Source of the DNA: G963665495 sp963677785
GTDB lineage: Bacteria > Desulfobacterota > Desulfovibrionia > Desulfovibrionales > Desulfovibrionaceae
Length of the DNA stretch: 64,000 nt
Reading direction: 5' to 3'
NCBI GenBank assembly: GCA_963677785.2
Contig: CAXXDH010000003.1
Coordinates: 558,001-622,000 of the forward strand
In this document: one piece after another, positions 42,697 to 50,093 of the stretch
How positions within the stretch are numbered: the first letter of the stretch is position 1
Layout: the number at the start of each line of letters is the position of its first letter
Notes under the pieces: generated by a model
The model's database searches: none
What the model was told of the DNA's origin: nothing
Seen by the model: only the letters and a program-made list of their open reading frames with translations
Translations under genes and position numbers: made by a program

Positions 42697-44028
42697 GGTC
42701 CTTCCGGGTTTGTCGTGGGTAGCGGCATAATGTAGGCGATTTCCAGGAGGAGATCGCCGATGAGAGATGTTGATCTTTACGGACAGATTTTGGGTGTCAA
42801 GAGCCCTTGGTTTGTAGACAAAGTTGACTTGAAAACGTCTGAAGGCCGTGTGGATATTTGGCTCGAGCATAAGAGCAAGGTGCTTTGGACTTGTCCGGAA
42901 TGCGGCAAGGAACTGACTTGCCGGGATCATGTGGAAGAAAGGATTTGGCGGCATTTGGATACGTGCCAGTTCAAAACCTTCATCCATGCAAGGATCCCCC
43001 GAGTGAATTGCCCCGAGCATGGCGTCAAGCAGGTCAAGGTCTTTTGGGCGGAGCCTGGTTCGCGTTTTACCTTGCTCATGGAAAGGTTGATCATCGATGT
43101 TCTGAAAGAATGCTCGACTGTCGAAGGCGCCCGCAAACTGATGCGTATCTCATGGGATCAGGCTTGGGGCGTTATGGAAAGAGCTGTCCGACGAGGCATG
43201 GCACGAAAGGAACAGCGCAAAATCAGCTACATCGGAGTCGACGAAAAGGCTTTCCGGAAAGGACATAGCTATATGACGGTTGTCTGCGACTTGCTGCGAG
43301 GTACGGTTGAATATGTTGCCGAGGAACGCAAAAAGGCAAGCCTTGAAGAATATTACAAACAGTTGAACGACGAACAGCTCAAGGCAATCAAGGCTGTATC
43401 AATGGACATGTGGCCGGCATACTTCCTGGCCACCAAGGAAAACGTACCCGATGCAGCAGGTAAAATCGTATTCGACCGTTTCCACATCATGCAGCATGTA
43501 GGGGAAGCCGTGGATAAAGTACGCCGCCAGGAACATAAGGCGCTGATGGCTGAAGCAAACGAAATTTTGAAAGGCAGCAGATACTTGTGGTTATACGCTG
43601 AGGAGAACCTCTCGGACTCCCAACGACCGCGCCTGGAGGAACTCAAGAAATCGAATCTGAAGACGGGCAAAGCCTGGGCCATGAAAGAGAGTCTTCGCGG
43701 ACTGTGGGACTATCTGTCTGTTGGGTGGGCCAAGCGTTTTCTGAAGAAATGGTGTTCTTGGGCCAAACGCTCGAAGCTCGAGCCTATGGGCAAAGTGGCG
43801 AACATGCTCATGGATCACATGGACAACATCGTGACCTTTTGTCGGCATCGCGTGACAAACGCTGTTGCGGAGGGGCTGAACAGCAAGATCATGTCCATCA
43901 AACGCCGAGCTTGTGGCTACAGCAATAAGGAGCATTTCAAAACAGCGATTTACTTCTTTTGTGGCGGGCTAAAACTCTACCCGGAGATTAGCAAGACTGG
44001 GGCCACCCACTGAGTTTCCGGAAGGACC
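42697..44028 (+). mobile_element. ISL3-family insertion sequence, copy 2 (intact)
   Basis: 1332 bp with inverted repeats GGTCCTTCCGG and a perfect 8-bp target duplication TATTTATA (42689-42696 and 44029-44036). Differs from copy 1 at only about half a dozen positions by eye. Inserted inside the IS5-family transposase. Confidence 0.97.
42760..44013 (+). CDS. ISL3-family transposase
   Basis: 417 residues: an N-terminal zinc-finger segment (CPECGKELTCRDH), helix-turn-helix (VEGARKLMRISWDQAWGVME), and DDE catalytic blocks 'ISYIGVDEKAFRKGHSYMTV', 'AVSMDMWPAYF' and 'NAVAEGLNSKIMSIKRRACG'. ATG at 42760, after CCAGGAGGAGATCGCCG. Length and motifs are complete, so this copy is probably active. Confidence 0.96.
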   Translation: MRDVDLYGQILGVKSPWFVDKVDLKTSEGRVDIWLEHKSKVLWTCPECGKELTCRDHVEERIWRHLDTCQFKTFIHARIPRVNCPEHGVKQVKVFWAEPGSRFTLLMERLIIDVLKECSTVEGARKLMRISWDQAWGVMERAVRRGMARKEQRKISYIGVDEKAFRKGHSYMTVVCDLLRGTVEYVAEERKKASLEEYYKQLNDEQLKAIKAVSMDMWPAYFLATKENVPDAAGKIVFDRFHIMQHVGEAVDKVRRQEHKALMAEANEILKGSRYLWLYAEENLSDSQRPRLEELKKSNLKTGKAWAMKESLRGLWDYLSVGWAKRFLKKWCSWAKRSKLEPMGKVANMLMDHMDNIVTFCRHRVTNAVAEGLNSKIMSIKRRACGYSNKEHFKTAIYFFCGGLKLYPEISKTGATH

Positions 44029-44203
44029 TATTTATATAAACTCAGACACTTGGTGGAAAATGCGTTTCTCCACCTCAAACGTTGGCGGGGTATAGCAACA
44101 CGATATGCCAAGAATACTGCTTCATTTCTTGCTGCAGTCCACATTCGGTGTATCGCGTTATGGGCTAAAATCTCGTGACTACACTATCTAGAGAAAAATC
44201 TAA

Positions 44204-44314
44204 AGTCGATGTAAGTGGAGAGTCAAAGCCAAAGAAAAATACGGTCATCTTCTTGGCGAAGAATTACTTGACGCAAAATGCGCGTCGGTAATCACCCCAT
44301 TCGCGGGACAATAG
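44204..44314 (+). pseudogene. Possible C-terminal remnant of a tyrosine recombinase
   Basis: A 36-codon open tail (WRVKAKEKYGHLLGEELL, then DAKCASVITPFAGQ stop) has no start. 'EKYGHLLGEEL' resembles the end of phage or island integrases ('xxYxHLxxxxL'). It lies between the IS end and the 3' side of tRNA-Phe, the usual position of such an integrase. The evidence is short and the call tentative. Confidence 0.3.
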
Positions 44315-44335
44315 CGGGACAAAATCCCACCAACG

Positions 44336-44374
44336 AAAAAAGCCCCTTCAAGGATTTCCTTGAAAGGGCTTTTT
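44336..44374 (-). terminator. Terminator after tRNA-Phe
   Basis: AAAAAAGCCCCTTCAAGGA and TCCTTGAAAGGGCTTTTT form a long stem with one mismatch, with A/T runs at both ends; active in either direction. Confidence 0.85.
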
Positions 44375-44378
44375 CTCG

Positions 44379-44454
44379 TGGTGCCGAGGGACAGAATTGA
44401 ACTGCCGACACGGGGATTTTCAGTCCCCTGCTCTACCGACTGAGCTACCTCGGC
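44379..44454 (-). tRNA. tRNA-Phe (GAA)
   Basis: 76 nt including CCA. Acceptor GCCGAGG pairs with CCTCGGC; D arm GCTCAGTCGGTAGAGC; anticodon loop ACTGAAAAT gives GAA; T loop GTTCAATTC. The 3' end faces the accessory segment on the left. Confidence 0.97.
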
Positions 44455-44910
44455 GCACGCGATGGAAGGTAACTACACAGAACAGCCTGGTTTGGCAAGG
44501 GTAAATTTGGAGAAAATTTTCCGGCATAAATTCTTTAATAGTAACATATTAGTATTTTTCAATAAATCATTTGGAGTTTTTGTTGTCATGCCAGAGTCTG
44601 GAGGGGATGGCCGGCGGTAAGATTGTGGCCGGCGCCTTGTTTCCGTGTGCCATACAAATTTAATCAAAAAAATCTAGAATAATTATTGACATTTTCTAGT
44701 AATTACCTCACGAACTAAGTAGCCTTGGCCGTAAAAGTCTCGGCCGGGCAATGCCAGGGGAAGTCGTATCAATCAGGGCGCGCGGATACAAGGGCGCGTC
44801 CGGGCGGCACTGCCGCCAACAACGCCGCGGGTGCGGGGGAAGCGCTATCCGGCGTATGGGGCCGGAGCTCGTTTTGCGCCTGGGGCGGCAAGCTGCAGGA
44901 GGGGTCTGCA
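44455..44910 (+). other. Long non-coding leader upstream of a small acidic protein
   Basis: AT-rich to about 44710 with TTGACA at 44686-44691, then about 200 nt of GC-rich sequence with several short hairpins (for example GGCCG...CGGCC near 44727). I could not match it to a riboswitch, 6S, RNase P or SRP pattern. Confidence 0.35.
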
Positions 44911-45099
44911 ATGAAATTGGGCGATGCAGACGATTACGGTAGTTTTGACGAGGCCTTTGAGTTGTTGGGGATGGATCCGGCGGACAATCTGGCGCAGGAA
45001 CTGCCCTCGTTGCCGCATCACGGAAACTATCCGGATGACGACAGCACTGGCATGGGAGAGGACGTCTTCAGCAGGTGCTTGTCAGGCGAAGATTTTTAA
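44911..45099 (+). CDS. Small acidic protein (62 aa), function unknown
   Basis: MKLGDADDYGSFDEAFELLG, 'DPADNLAQELPSLPHHGNYP', ending 'GEDVFSRCLSGEDF'. ATG at 44911 follows CAGGAGGGGTCTGCA, a strong ribosome site, which is why I prefer it to the longer open frame upstream. No domain recognised. Confidence 0.6.
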   Translation: MKLGDADDYGSFDEAFELLGMDPADNLAQELPSLPHHGNYPDDDSTGMGEDVFSRCLSGEDF

Positions 45100-45289
45100 C
45101 CGCAACGCGCAACAATCAGTTCTGCAATAACCCTGGCGGGTAATCCGCGGGAGGCGACGTTATATGCAACCCGGCGATCCGGGCGGCAAGTGTGTCGTAT
45201 TGCTTGCTGTCCGGCGGAGTTGCCCGATTTCGCTGGAAAATGTATATTTACCTGTAAAAAGCATCAATCACACCCCTGATGAGGCAGAT

Positions 45290-46465
45290 ATGCATAAAAC
45301 CATTTCCCGGCCGCGTGTTGCTTGCGCAAGTCTTTTCCTGTTCGTTGCCCTGCTTTGGATTTTCCTAGCGTTTGCGCCACATCCGGCGCAATCCGCCATT
45401 TATACCTGGCGTGACGCCCAGGGCTCCCTGCATGTTACCGACACTCCGCCCGACGGGGGCGCCAAGACCGGCAGGTCCGGCAAAGGACTTCAATTTTCCC
45501 CTTCCGGCCGGGTTCCTCTGCAAAAACCCGGCAAGGGCAAGGCAATTGCCGGCACGGGCAAGCTGTTTCTCTGGTCCGTACGTTCGGCCACCACGCACGG
45601 GTATCTGCTGGGCACCATCCATTTCGGCTCCCAGAAGATGTACCCGCTGGACCTGCGTATCGAGGAAGCCTTCAAAAATGCCGCGGTAGTCGCCATGGAA
45701 GCCAACCCGTACAAACTCAGCCCCGAGGTGACCAAACTGGTGCAGAAACTGGGAACGTATCCGAAAGGGGATTCGTTGCTAAAGCACATATCCAAGAAAA
45801 CTGCGGACATGCTGCGCAACGAAGGGTTGAACCTGAAGATATACGGCAAGCTCCGTCCCTGGATGCTGGCCCTGCAGCTGGAAGTGAGCCGCTATACGGC
45901 ACTGGGCTATGGCGGCGAGCTCGGTGTGGATCTGCATTTTCTCCAGCAGATCGGCGGCCGACGGCTGGTTGAACTGGAGAGCGTCGAATCGCAGATCCGG
46001 ATGCTCAGTAAACTGCCCGAGGGAGATGAAGACGGATATTTGCAAAAAACAGTGCAAAGCCTGGGCATGGTTGATAAAATTTTTCCCAAACTGGTCGACC
46101 TATGGCTTGCGGGCGATGCCGACGGGCTGGAAAACCTGGTCTTGCGCAGCTCCAAGGAGCTCGCCATGGACAAACGGACGTATAATCTGATGATCCGGGA
46201 CCGCAACAAGGTCATGGCCGCGGGCATTGCCAAACTTCTCAAGGGCAAGGAGCCCTTTTTCGCCATGGTGGGGTCATTGCATCTGGTGGGAGCGGACGGC
46301 GTGCCTGCCCTGCTTGCGAAACAGGGCTTCAAGGTGTCACAGGTGGGGGCGAATACGCAAAGCAGACTCTTTTTTCCGTACCGGCCGGTAGCGTTGACCG
46401 GTACGGAAAGGAAACTCGCCCGGCTTCACGAGCCCTGGCCAAGCAGTCGTTGCGCCATGTGGTAA
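45290..46465 (+). CDS. TraB/GumN-family protein with N-terminal DUF4124 segment, exported
   Basis: 391 residues from ATG 45290 (GATGAGGCAGAT upstream). Signal peptide (VACASLFLFVALLWIFLAFA...AQSA), then 'IYTWRDAQGSLHVTDTPPDG' as in DUF4124, then the TraB/GumN domain: 'GYLLGTIHFGSQKMYPLD', 'VAMEANPYKLSPE', 'GELGVDLHFLQQIGGRRLV', 'ELESVESQIRML' and 'FFAMVGSLHLVGADGVPALL'. Conserved Glu and His residues suggest a metal-dependent hydrolase (erythromycin-esterase or Tiki-like), periplasmic. The 3' end overlaps the convergent membrane-protein gene by 40 bp. Confidence 0.85.
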   Translation: MHKTISRPRVACASLFLFVALLWIFLAFAPHPAQSAIYTWRDAQGSLHVTDTPPDGGAKTGRSGKGLQFSPSGRVPLQKPGKGKAIAGTGKLFLWSVRSATTHGYLLGTIHFGSQKMYPLDLRIEEAFKNAAVVAMEANPYKLSPEVTKLVQKLGTYPKGDSLLKHISKKTADMLRNEGLNLKIYGKLRPWMLALQLEVSRYTALGYGGELGVDLHFLQQIGGRRLVELESVESQIRMLSKLPEGDEDGYLQKTVQSLGMVDKIFPKLVDLWLAGDADGLENLVLRSSKELAMDKRTYNLMIRDRNKVMAAGIAKLLKGKEPFFAMVGSLHLVGADGVPALLAKQGFKVSQVGANTQSRLFFPYRPVALTGTERKLARLHEPWPSSRCAMW

Positions 46466-47013
46466 GCGCGCTCGAAGCGGTCCGTTCCGAATGCTTTGGA
46501 ACTATGCCGCCGGCCGATACCGGACACGAATCCGTAAGGTTGCCAGAGAAAAAACAGGGCCTGGACCTGGAAAAACAACCAGACGGCCAGGCCCGTTCCC
46601 AGCGCCTCCATTCCCATTCCCAACCGGAGCATGAGTACCGACACCAGCATGCAGCCGCCTCCGAGCAGGATTTCCAGCAGCGCGGCGCGCGGTCCTGTTG
46701 ACGGAAACAACAGCGAACGCAGCCAGACAAGCAGCAACAGGTCCACCAGCAGCAGGTGAAACGTGCGTACGTGCGCCATGTACAGCAGGCAGAGTACCGC
46801 CGTGCCCGAAAGCAACGGCAGGAGCAGCAGGCTCAAGGGCCGGCGATACATCCGCGCCAGCAACAGCGTATACCCGGCCAGGCAAAACCAGAACCCCATT
46901 CCAAGCAAGGTGGCCTTGAAAAAGCGGACCTGCATCAGGTCGTAAACGCCCGCGAACAACAGGCCCGCCATCAGACCATAGACTATCGTGAACCTCAGGG
47001 GGTGCTCAGGCAT
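46426..47013 (-). CDS. Polytopic membrane protein, function unknown
   Basis: 195 residues with about five membrane segments (FTIVYGLMAGLLFAGVYDLM, FWFCLAGYTLLLARMY, LLLLPLLSGTAVLCLLYMA, LLLVDLLLLVWLRSLLF, LLEILLGGGCMLVSVLML). Its ATG lies eight bases inside the end of the PspA-like gene, so the two are coupled. No family recognised. Confidence 0.7.
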   Translation of the reverse strand: MPEHPLRFTIVYGLMAGLLFAGVYDLMQVRFFKATLLGMGFWFCLAGYTLLLARMYRRPLSLLLLPLLSGTAVLCLLYMAHVRTFHLLLVDLLLLVWLRSLLFPSTGPRAALLEILLGGGCMLVSVLMLRLGMGMEALGTGLAVWLFFQVQALFFLWQPYGFVSGIGRRHSSKAFGTDRFERAYHMAQRLLGQGS

Positions 47014-47605
47014 GGGCGGCCTCCCTGGCGGTCGGCCCTGCCTGCATGCTCATGGCGCCTTTGCGGCGCAGCAGCTCAAGTTCCACAGCGGCCTCGGTGG
47101 GCGCGCTGTTCCACGGATCATCCAGACCGTTGAGCGCCTCTGCGGCATTGGTGGTTTTCAAAATTCTGGTCCGTTCTTTTTTCAGCGAGTATTCATCGGT
47201 ACGCAACTTGATCTCCTCGTAGCGCATCCGGCGGCGTTCATGGTTTTCCAGCGCGCGCTCCAATTCCCTGTCCAAAGCGGCATCCTGACGGATCAGGGCC
47301 TGAATATGGGCTTCCGTACTGATTCTGCGCCGGATCAACAAACGAGCGAGGCGGTCTTCACCACGTTCCATGGCGGTCTGTATGCCGTGTTCGAAGTTTT
47401 CCAGTTCGGTCTGCTTCTGCTCCAGCTGCTGTCCGGTGTGCTCCTTGGTCATCCGCAAGCGGGCCAGCAAATAATGCTCGCATTCCAGGTCCTCTTCCAT
47501 ATCGCGTAAGCACTGCTTCAGCAGCAACGACTTGTCTTCCAGCATATCCATCAGGCCGTGCACATCCGCGCGCAGCATGCGTGTAAATCGCTTCAGGATA
47601 CTCAT
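47006..47605 (-). CDS. PspA/IM30-like coiled-coil protein
   Basis: 199 residues from ATG 47605 (MSILKRFTRMLRADVHGLMD), after CAAAAGGAGAACGCC. Mostly helical, with PspA-like 'LLLKQCLRDMEEDLECEHYL', a central charged coiled coil, and 'YEEIKLRTDEYSLKKERTR'. PspA/IM30 proteins line damaged inner membrane. The downstream membrane protein and the VWA gene upstream suggest a membrane-stress unit; the role is inferred. Confidence 0.8.
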   Translation of the reverse strand: MSILKRFTRMLRADVHGLMDMLEDKSLLLKQCLRDMEEDLECEHYLLARLRMTKEHTGQQLEQKQTELENFEHGIQTAMERGEDRLARLLIRRRISTEAHIQALIRQDAALDRELERALENHERRRMRYEEIKLRTDEYSLKKERTRILKTTNAAEALNGLDDPWNSAPTEAAVELELLRRKGAMSMQAGPTAREAAHA

Positions 47606-47764
47606 GGCGTTCTCCTTTTGAGGATTTGTGCCTCCGACTGCCAAAGTTCCTTTTTGACCAGCTTGGCTGGATAAGAGGCTCTTTGGAATCTCCCAAAACT
47701 TTTCACTCACAACGAGTTCCCAGGGGGATACGGTCTTTTCCCTATCCCCTTGTCCTTTCTGTTT

Positions 47765-49210
47765 CTAATTCTTCGCCCGGCGTTGCAGATAGCTTTCGTG
47801 CTGAACGGCCTTGGCGTAGCTCTTTTGTTTGATCCGGGCTTCCTTGGCGCTGCCTATAAAGGCTTCGTCGAGTTTTTTGTCCAGCGTGCCCAGGTCCTGT
47901 TGCAGGTTGTGGGCTACTGCCGGGGACTGGAAACGGGCGTTCAGGGCGGTCTTTTCCTCGCGGTAGCGTTCGATTTTCTTCTTGGCCGCTTCCTTGTCGC
48001 CGATTTTCACGTCCTGGGCCACTTCCTCGCGCAGCCGGTTGTAGTCCTCGTGCAGCACCTTCTGCTCCCACTGGTCCGTACGGACGGACGCCTGGGCTTC
48101 GGACGCGTCGGCCACGCAGGACAGTGTCAGCTGTTTGGCCAGCCCGGCGGTCAGCACGCGCCCATGGGCCACATACTGCACGGTGATTCCCTGCAGCACG
48201 AAATCCCGGTCCATCCGGGTGTCGGCCTTGAAGGTCAGATACAGTTTCCGGGATTGTCCGGCATGGACGTTTCCAGGGCGAAAAATGGCGATGCGCGCGG
48301 CGGATTCGATGGGATAGCCCGCGGCCTGCACCAGTTCCACGCCATCGGGCAGCGGAATACGGACCTCCACCTGAGCGGCGGCCACGCTTTTTTCACTCAG
48401 AAATTCCTTGGTGAAGGTTTCGGCCACGCTGTGCGAATTTTCCAGATAATAGTAGGAGCCCGTACCTTTGTCCGCGATGGCGGTCATGAGCTGTTCGTTG
48501 AAATCAAGTCCCAAACCCACGGTGCTGATGCTGCAGCCGCGCTCCACCGCATGGGCCGCCATGCTTCTGAGCATGTACGGATCCGTCACGCCGTGGTTGG
48601 CCAGGCCGTCCGAGACCAGAATAACTTTTGTTGCCCGCATTCCGGCATCGTTATAGGATTCGAGCTGTCCGGACAGAGCCAGGTCGATGCCGCACTGCAT
48701 GCCGCCGCCCAGGTTCGTGCCCCCGCCGGAGCGTATTCCGGACAAATGGTGCTGCAGCATGTTCCGGTTTTGTGTGGTGCAATACACCAGCGGGCTTTCC
48801 ACAGAGACCGTATTGGAGTAGGTAACCAGCGCTATACGGTCTCCCGGCGTCATGGTATCCAGAAGCGCGGACAGGGCCCGCTTGGCGTCTACGAGTTTCT
48901 GCCCCCGCATGGAACCGCTGCGGTCCAGTACGATGACCAGGTCCACGTCGCGCGGCTCGGATTCGGTCATGGCCTCTTCGGGAGCGTTGAGCTGGAGCGA
49001 AAGGGCAAAGCGCCCGTCGCCCTTGGCGTATATCAGATTCTGGACCAGATCCGCCTGCAAGGTCAGGGGGCCGGACTTGGCAACAGCGGGTTTGAGCGTG
49101 CTGGCGCTGGACTGCGGCGTATCGAGCTCCGCAACAGAAATCAGCGCGACAAACGTGGCGCCGATGAGCAGGCATATTGCAACTGCTGCTTTGATGTTTT
49201 TTCTGGACAT
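47765..49210 (-). CDS. Exported von Willebrand factor A domain protein
   Basis: 481 residues. N-terminal signal (KAAVAICLLIGATFVALISV), then a VWA domain with the MIDAS motif in 'DLVIVLDRSGSMRGQKL', 'GDRIALVTYSNTV', 'GGGTNLGGGMQCGIDLAL' and 'ATKVILVSDGLANHG'. A beta-rich part follows ('IPLPDGVELVQAAGYPIES'), and the C-terminus is a charged helix. Similar VWA proteins act with MoxR-type or secretion systems; no such partner is visible. It precedes the PspA-like gene on the same strand and diverges from the response-regulator gene. Confidence 0.88.
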   Translation of the reverse strand: MSRKNIKAAVAICLLIGATFVALISVAELDTPQSSASTLKPAVAKSGPLTLQADLVQNLIYAKGDGRFALSLQLNAPEEAMTESEPRDVDLVIVLDRSGSMRGQKLVDAKRALSALLDTMTPGDRIALVTYSNTVSVESPLVYCTTQNRNMLQHHLSGIRSGGGTNLGGGMQCGIDLALSGQLESYNDAGMRATKVILVSDGLANHGVTDPYMLRSMAAHAVERGCSISTVGLGLDFNEQLMTAIADKGTGSYYYLENSHSVAETFTKEFLSEKSVAAAQVEVRIPLPDGVELVQAAGYPIESAARIAIFRPGNVHAGQSRKLYLTFKADTRMDRDFVLQGITVQYVAHGRVLTAGLAKQLTLSCVADASEAQASVRTDQWEQKVLHEDYNRLREEVAQDVKIGDKEAAKKKIERYREEKTALNARFQSPAVAHNLQQDLGTLDKKLDEAFIGSAKEARIKQKSYAKAVQHESYLQRRAKN

Positions 49211-49397
49211 GGCATACTCCTTTTGTCTTGCAGGTACGTTGCTGTTTCTTCTTGCTGCTAGAATACAATCTGGCCCGGGAATCGCAATTCAAAGTACTGT
49301 TAAAGGCCACGAGTTCCAGTTTACATAACTTTTACTTTCCAAGCGGCGTATCGTGCCCTATCCTTTGCAATGGAGAACTGAAGCAAGGACCGGATAT

Positions 49398-50090
49398 ATG
49401 GAGAAAAAAGCGCGAATTCTGGTGGTGGAGGATGATACGGCCATTCTTGATGGCTTGTCGGATGTGCTGGTGTTCAACGGCTACGATGTGGAAGGCCGGG
49501 AAGATGGCGGCCTGGGCCTGAAGGAGGCCCTGGAGGGCAGCTACGACCTGGTGCTGCTGGACGTGATGCTGCCCACGCTGGACGGATTTTCCATCTGCAC
49601 CGCGCTGCGGCGCGAAAAACCGGCCCAGCCCGTGATCATGCTCACGGCCAAGGGCTCGGAAGAGGATATTGTGGCGGGCTTCAAGGCCGGAGCGGATGAT
49701 TACGTCTGCAAGCCCTTTTCCCTGCGCGAGCTGATGGTCCGTGTGGAGGCCGTGCTCAGGCGTTCGGGCAAGGGCCCCGTGGACGAACGGCTGGAAATCT
49801 GCGGCATCACCTTTGATGGCGGCAGCCTGTTCGCCGCGCGCGGCGAGGAAAAGGTGGAGCTGACCAGGCGCGAAATGGAAATCCTTTCCTATCTGCACCG
49901 CAACAAGGACCGCATCACCGGGCGCAAGGACCTGCTGCGCGATGTCTGGCGCTACGGCGACGCGGATGTGGAAACCCGTACGGTGGATATCCACATGCTC
50001 AAGTTGCGCAAAAAAATCGCCCAACTGACGGAAGATCCCGTGATCATGACGGTCCGCGGCGCGGGCTACAGGCTGCGGATCGAGGAATAG
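49398..50090 (+). CDS. OmpR-family response regulator
   Basis: 230 residues from ATG 49398 (MEKKARILVVEDDTAILDGL). Receiver domain with phosphoacceptor Asp in 'DLVLLDVMLPTLDGF', Thr in 'VIMLTAKG' and Lys in 'YVCKPFSLREL'; C-terminal winged helix with 'LTRREMEILSYLHRN' and 'RTVDIHMLKLRKKI'. The upstream ATG at 49353 has no ribosome site. Pairs with the histidine kinase three bases downstream. Confidence 0.95.
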   Translation: MEKKARILVVEDDTAILDGLSDVLVFNGYDVEGREDGGLGLKEALEGSYDLVLLDVMLPTLDGFSICTALRREKPAQPVIMLTAKGSEEDIVAGFKAGADDYVCKPFSLRELMVRVEAVLRRSGKGPVDERLEICGITFDGGSLFAARGEEKVELTRREMEILSYLHRNKDRITGRKDLLRDVWRYGDADVETRTVDIHMLKLRKKIAQLTEDPVIMTVRGAGYRLRIEE

Positions 50091-50093
50091 TCG

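Larger units (their letters stand above)
42072..44178 (+). pseudogene. IS5-family (IS427-like) transposase, split by insertion
   Basis: The first frame (42072-42548; MSNPVHRRHDISDEVWEKL, 'MRTGAPWRDLPPDYGGWS', 'LMIDASHCKVHPHAAGAKGG') shifts by -1 at a GGGGGC run near 42440-42450 into the second ('HLAVDAHGMPVRAIITQGTT', 'LLADRAYDTDAI'). That arrangement could be programmed, as in IS427-type elements. At 42697 it is interrupted by the ISL3 copy and resumes after 44028 ('ENAFLHLKRWRGIATRYAKN'), ending at TGA 44176-44178. Inactive because of the insertion. Confidence 0.85.
41999..44183 (+). mobile_element. IS5-family element interrupted by an ISL3-family element
   Basis: Inverted ends TGTAGTCACGAGATT (41999) and AATCTCGTGACTACA (to 44183) bound an IS5-like transposase that is split by the nested ISL3 copy at 42697-44028. 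No clear target duplication is seen. Removing the insert restores a continuous reading frame across the junction. Confidence 0.85.

Noticed and set aside
41999..44183. Target-site duplication for the IS5-family element
   Set aside because: The bases flanking the inverted ends do not match convincingly.
44686..44910. 6S, SRP, RNase P, cobalamin or c-di-GMP riboswitch
   Set aside because: None of the conserved core sequences I know for these RNAs is present.
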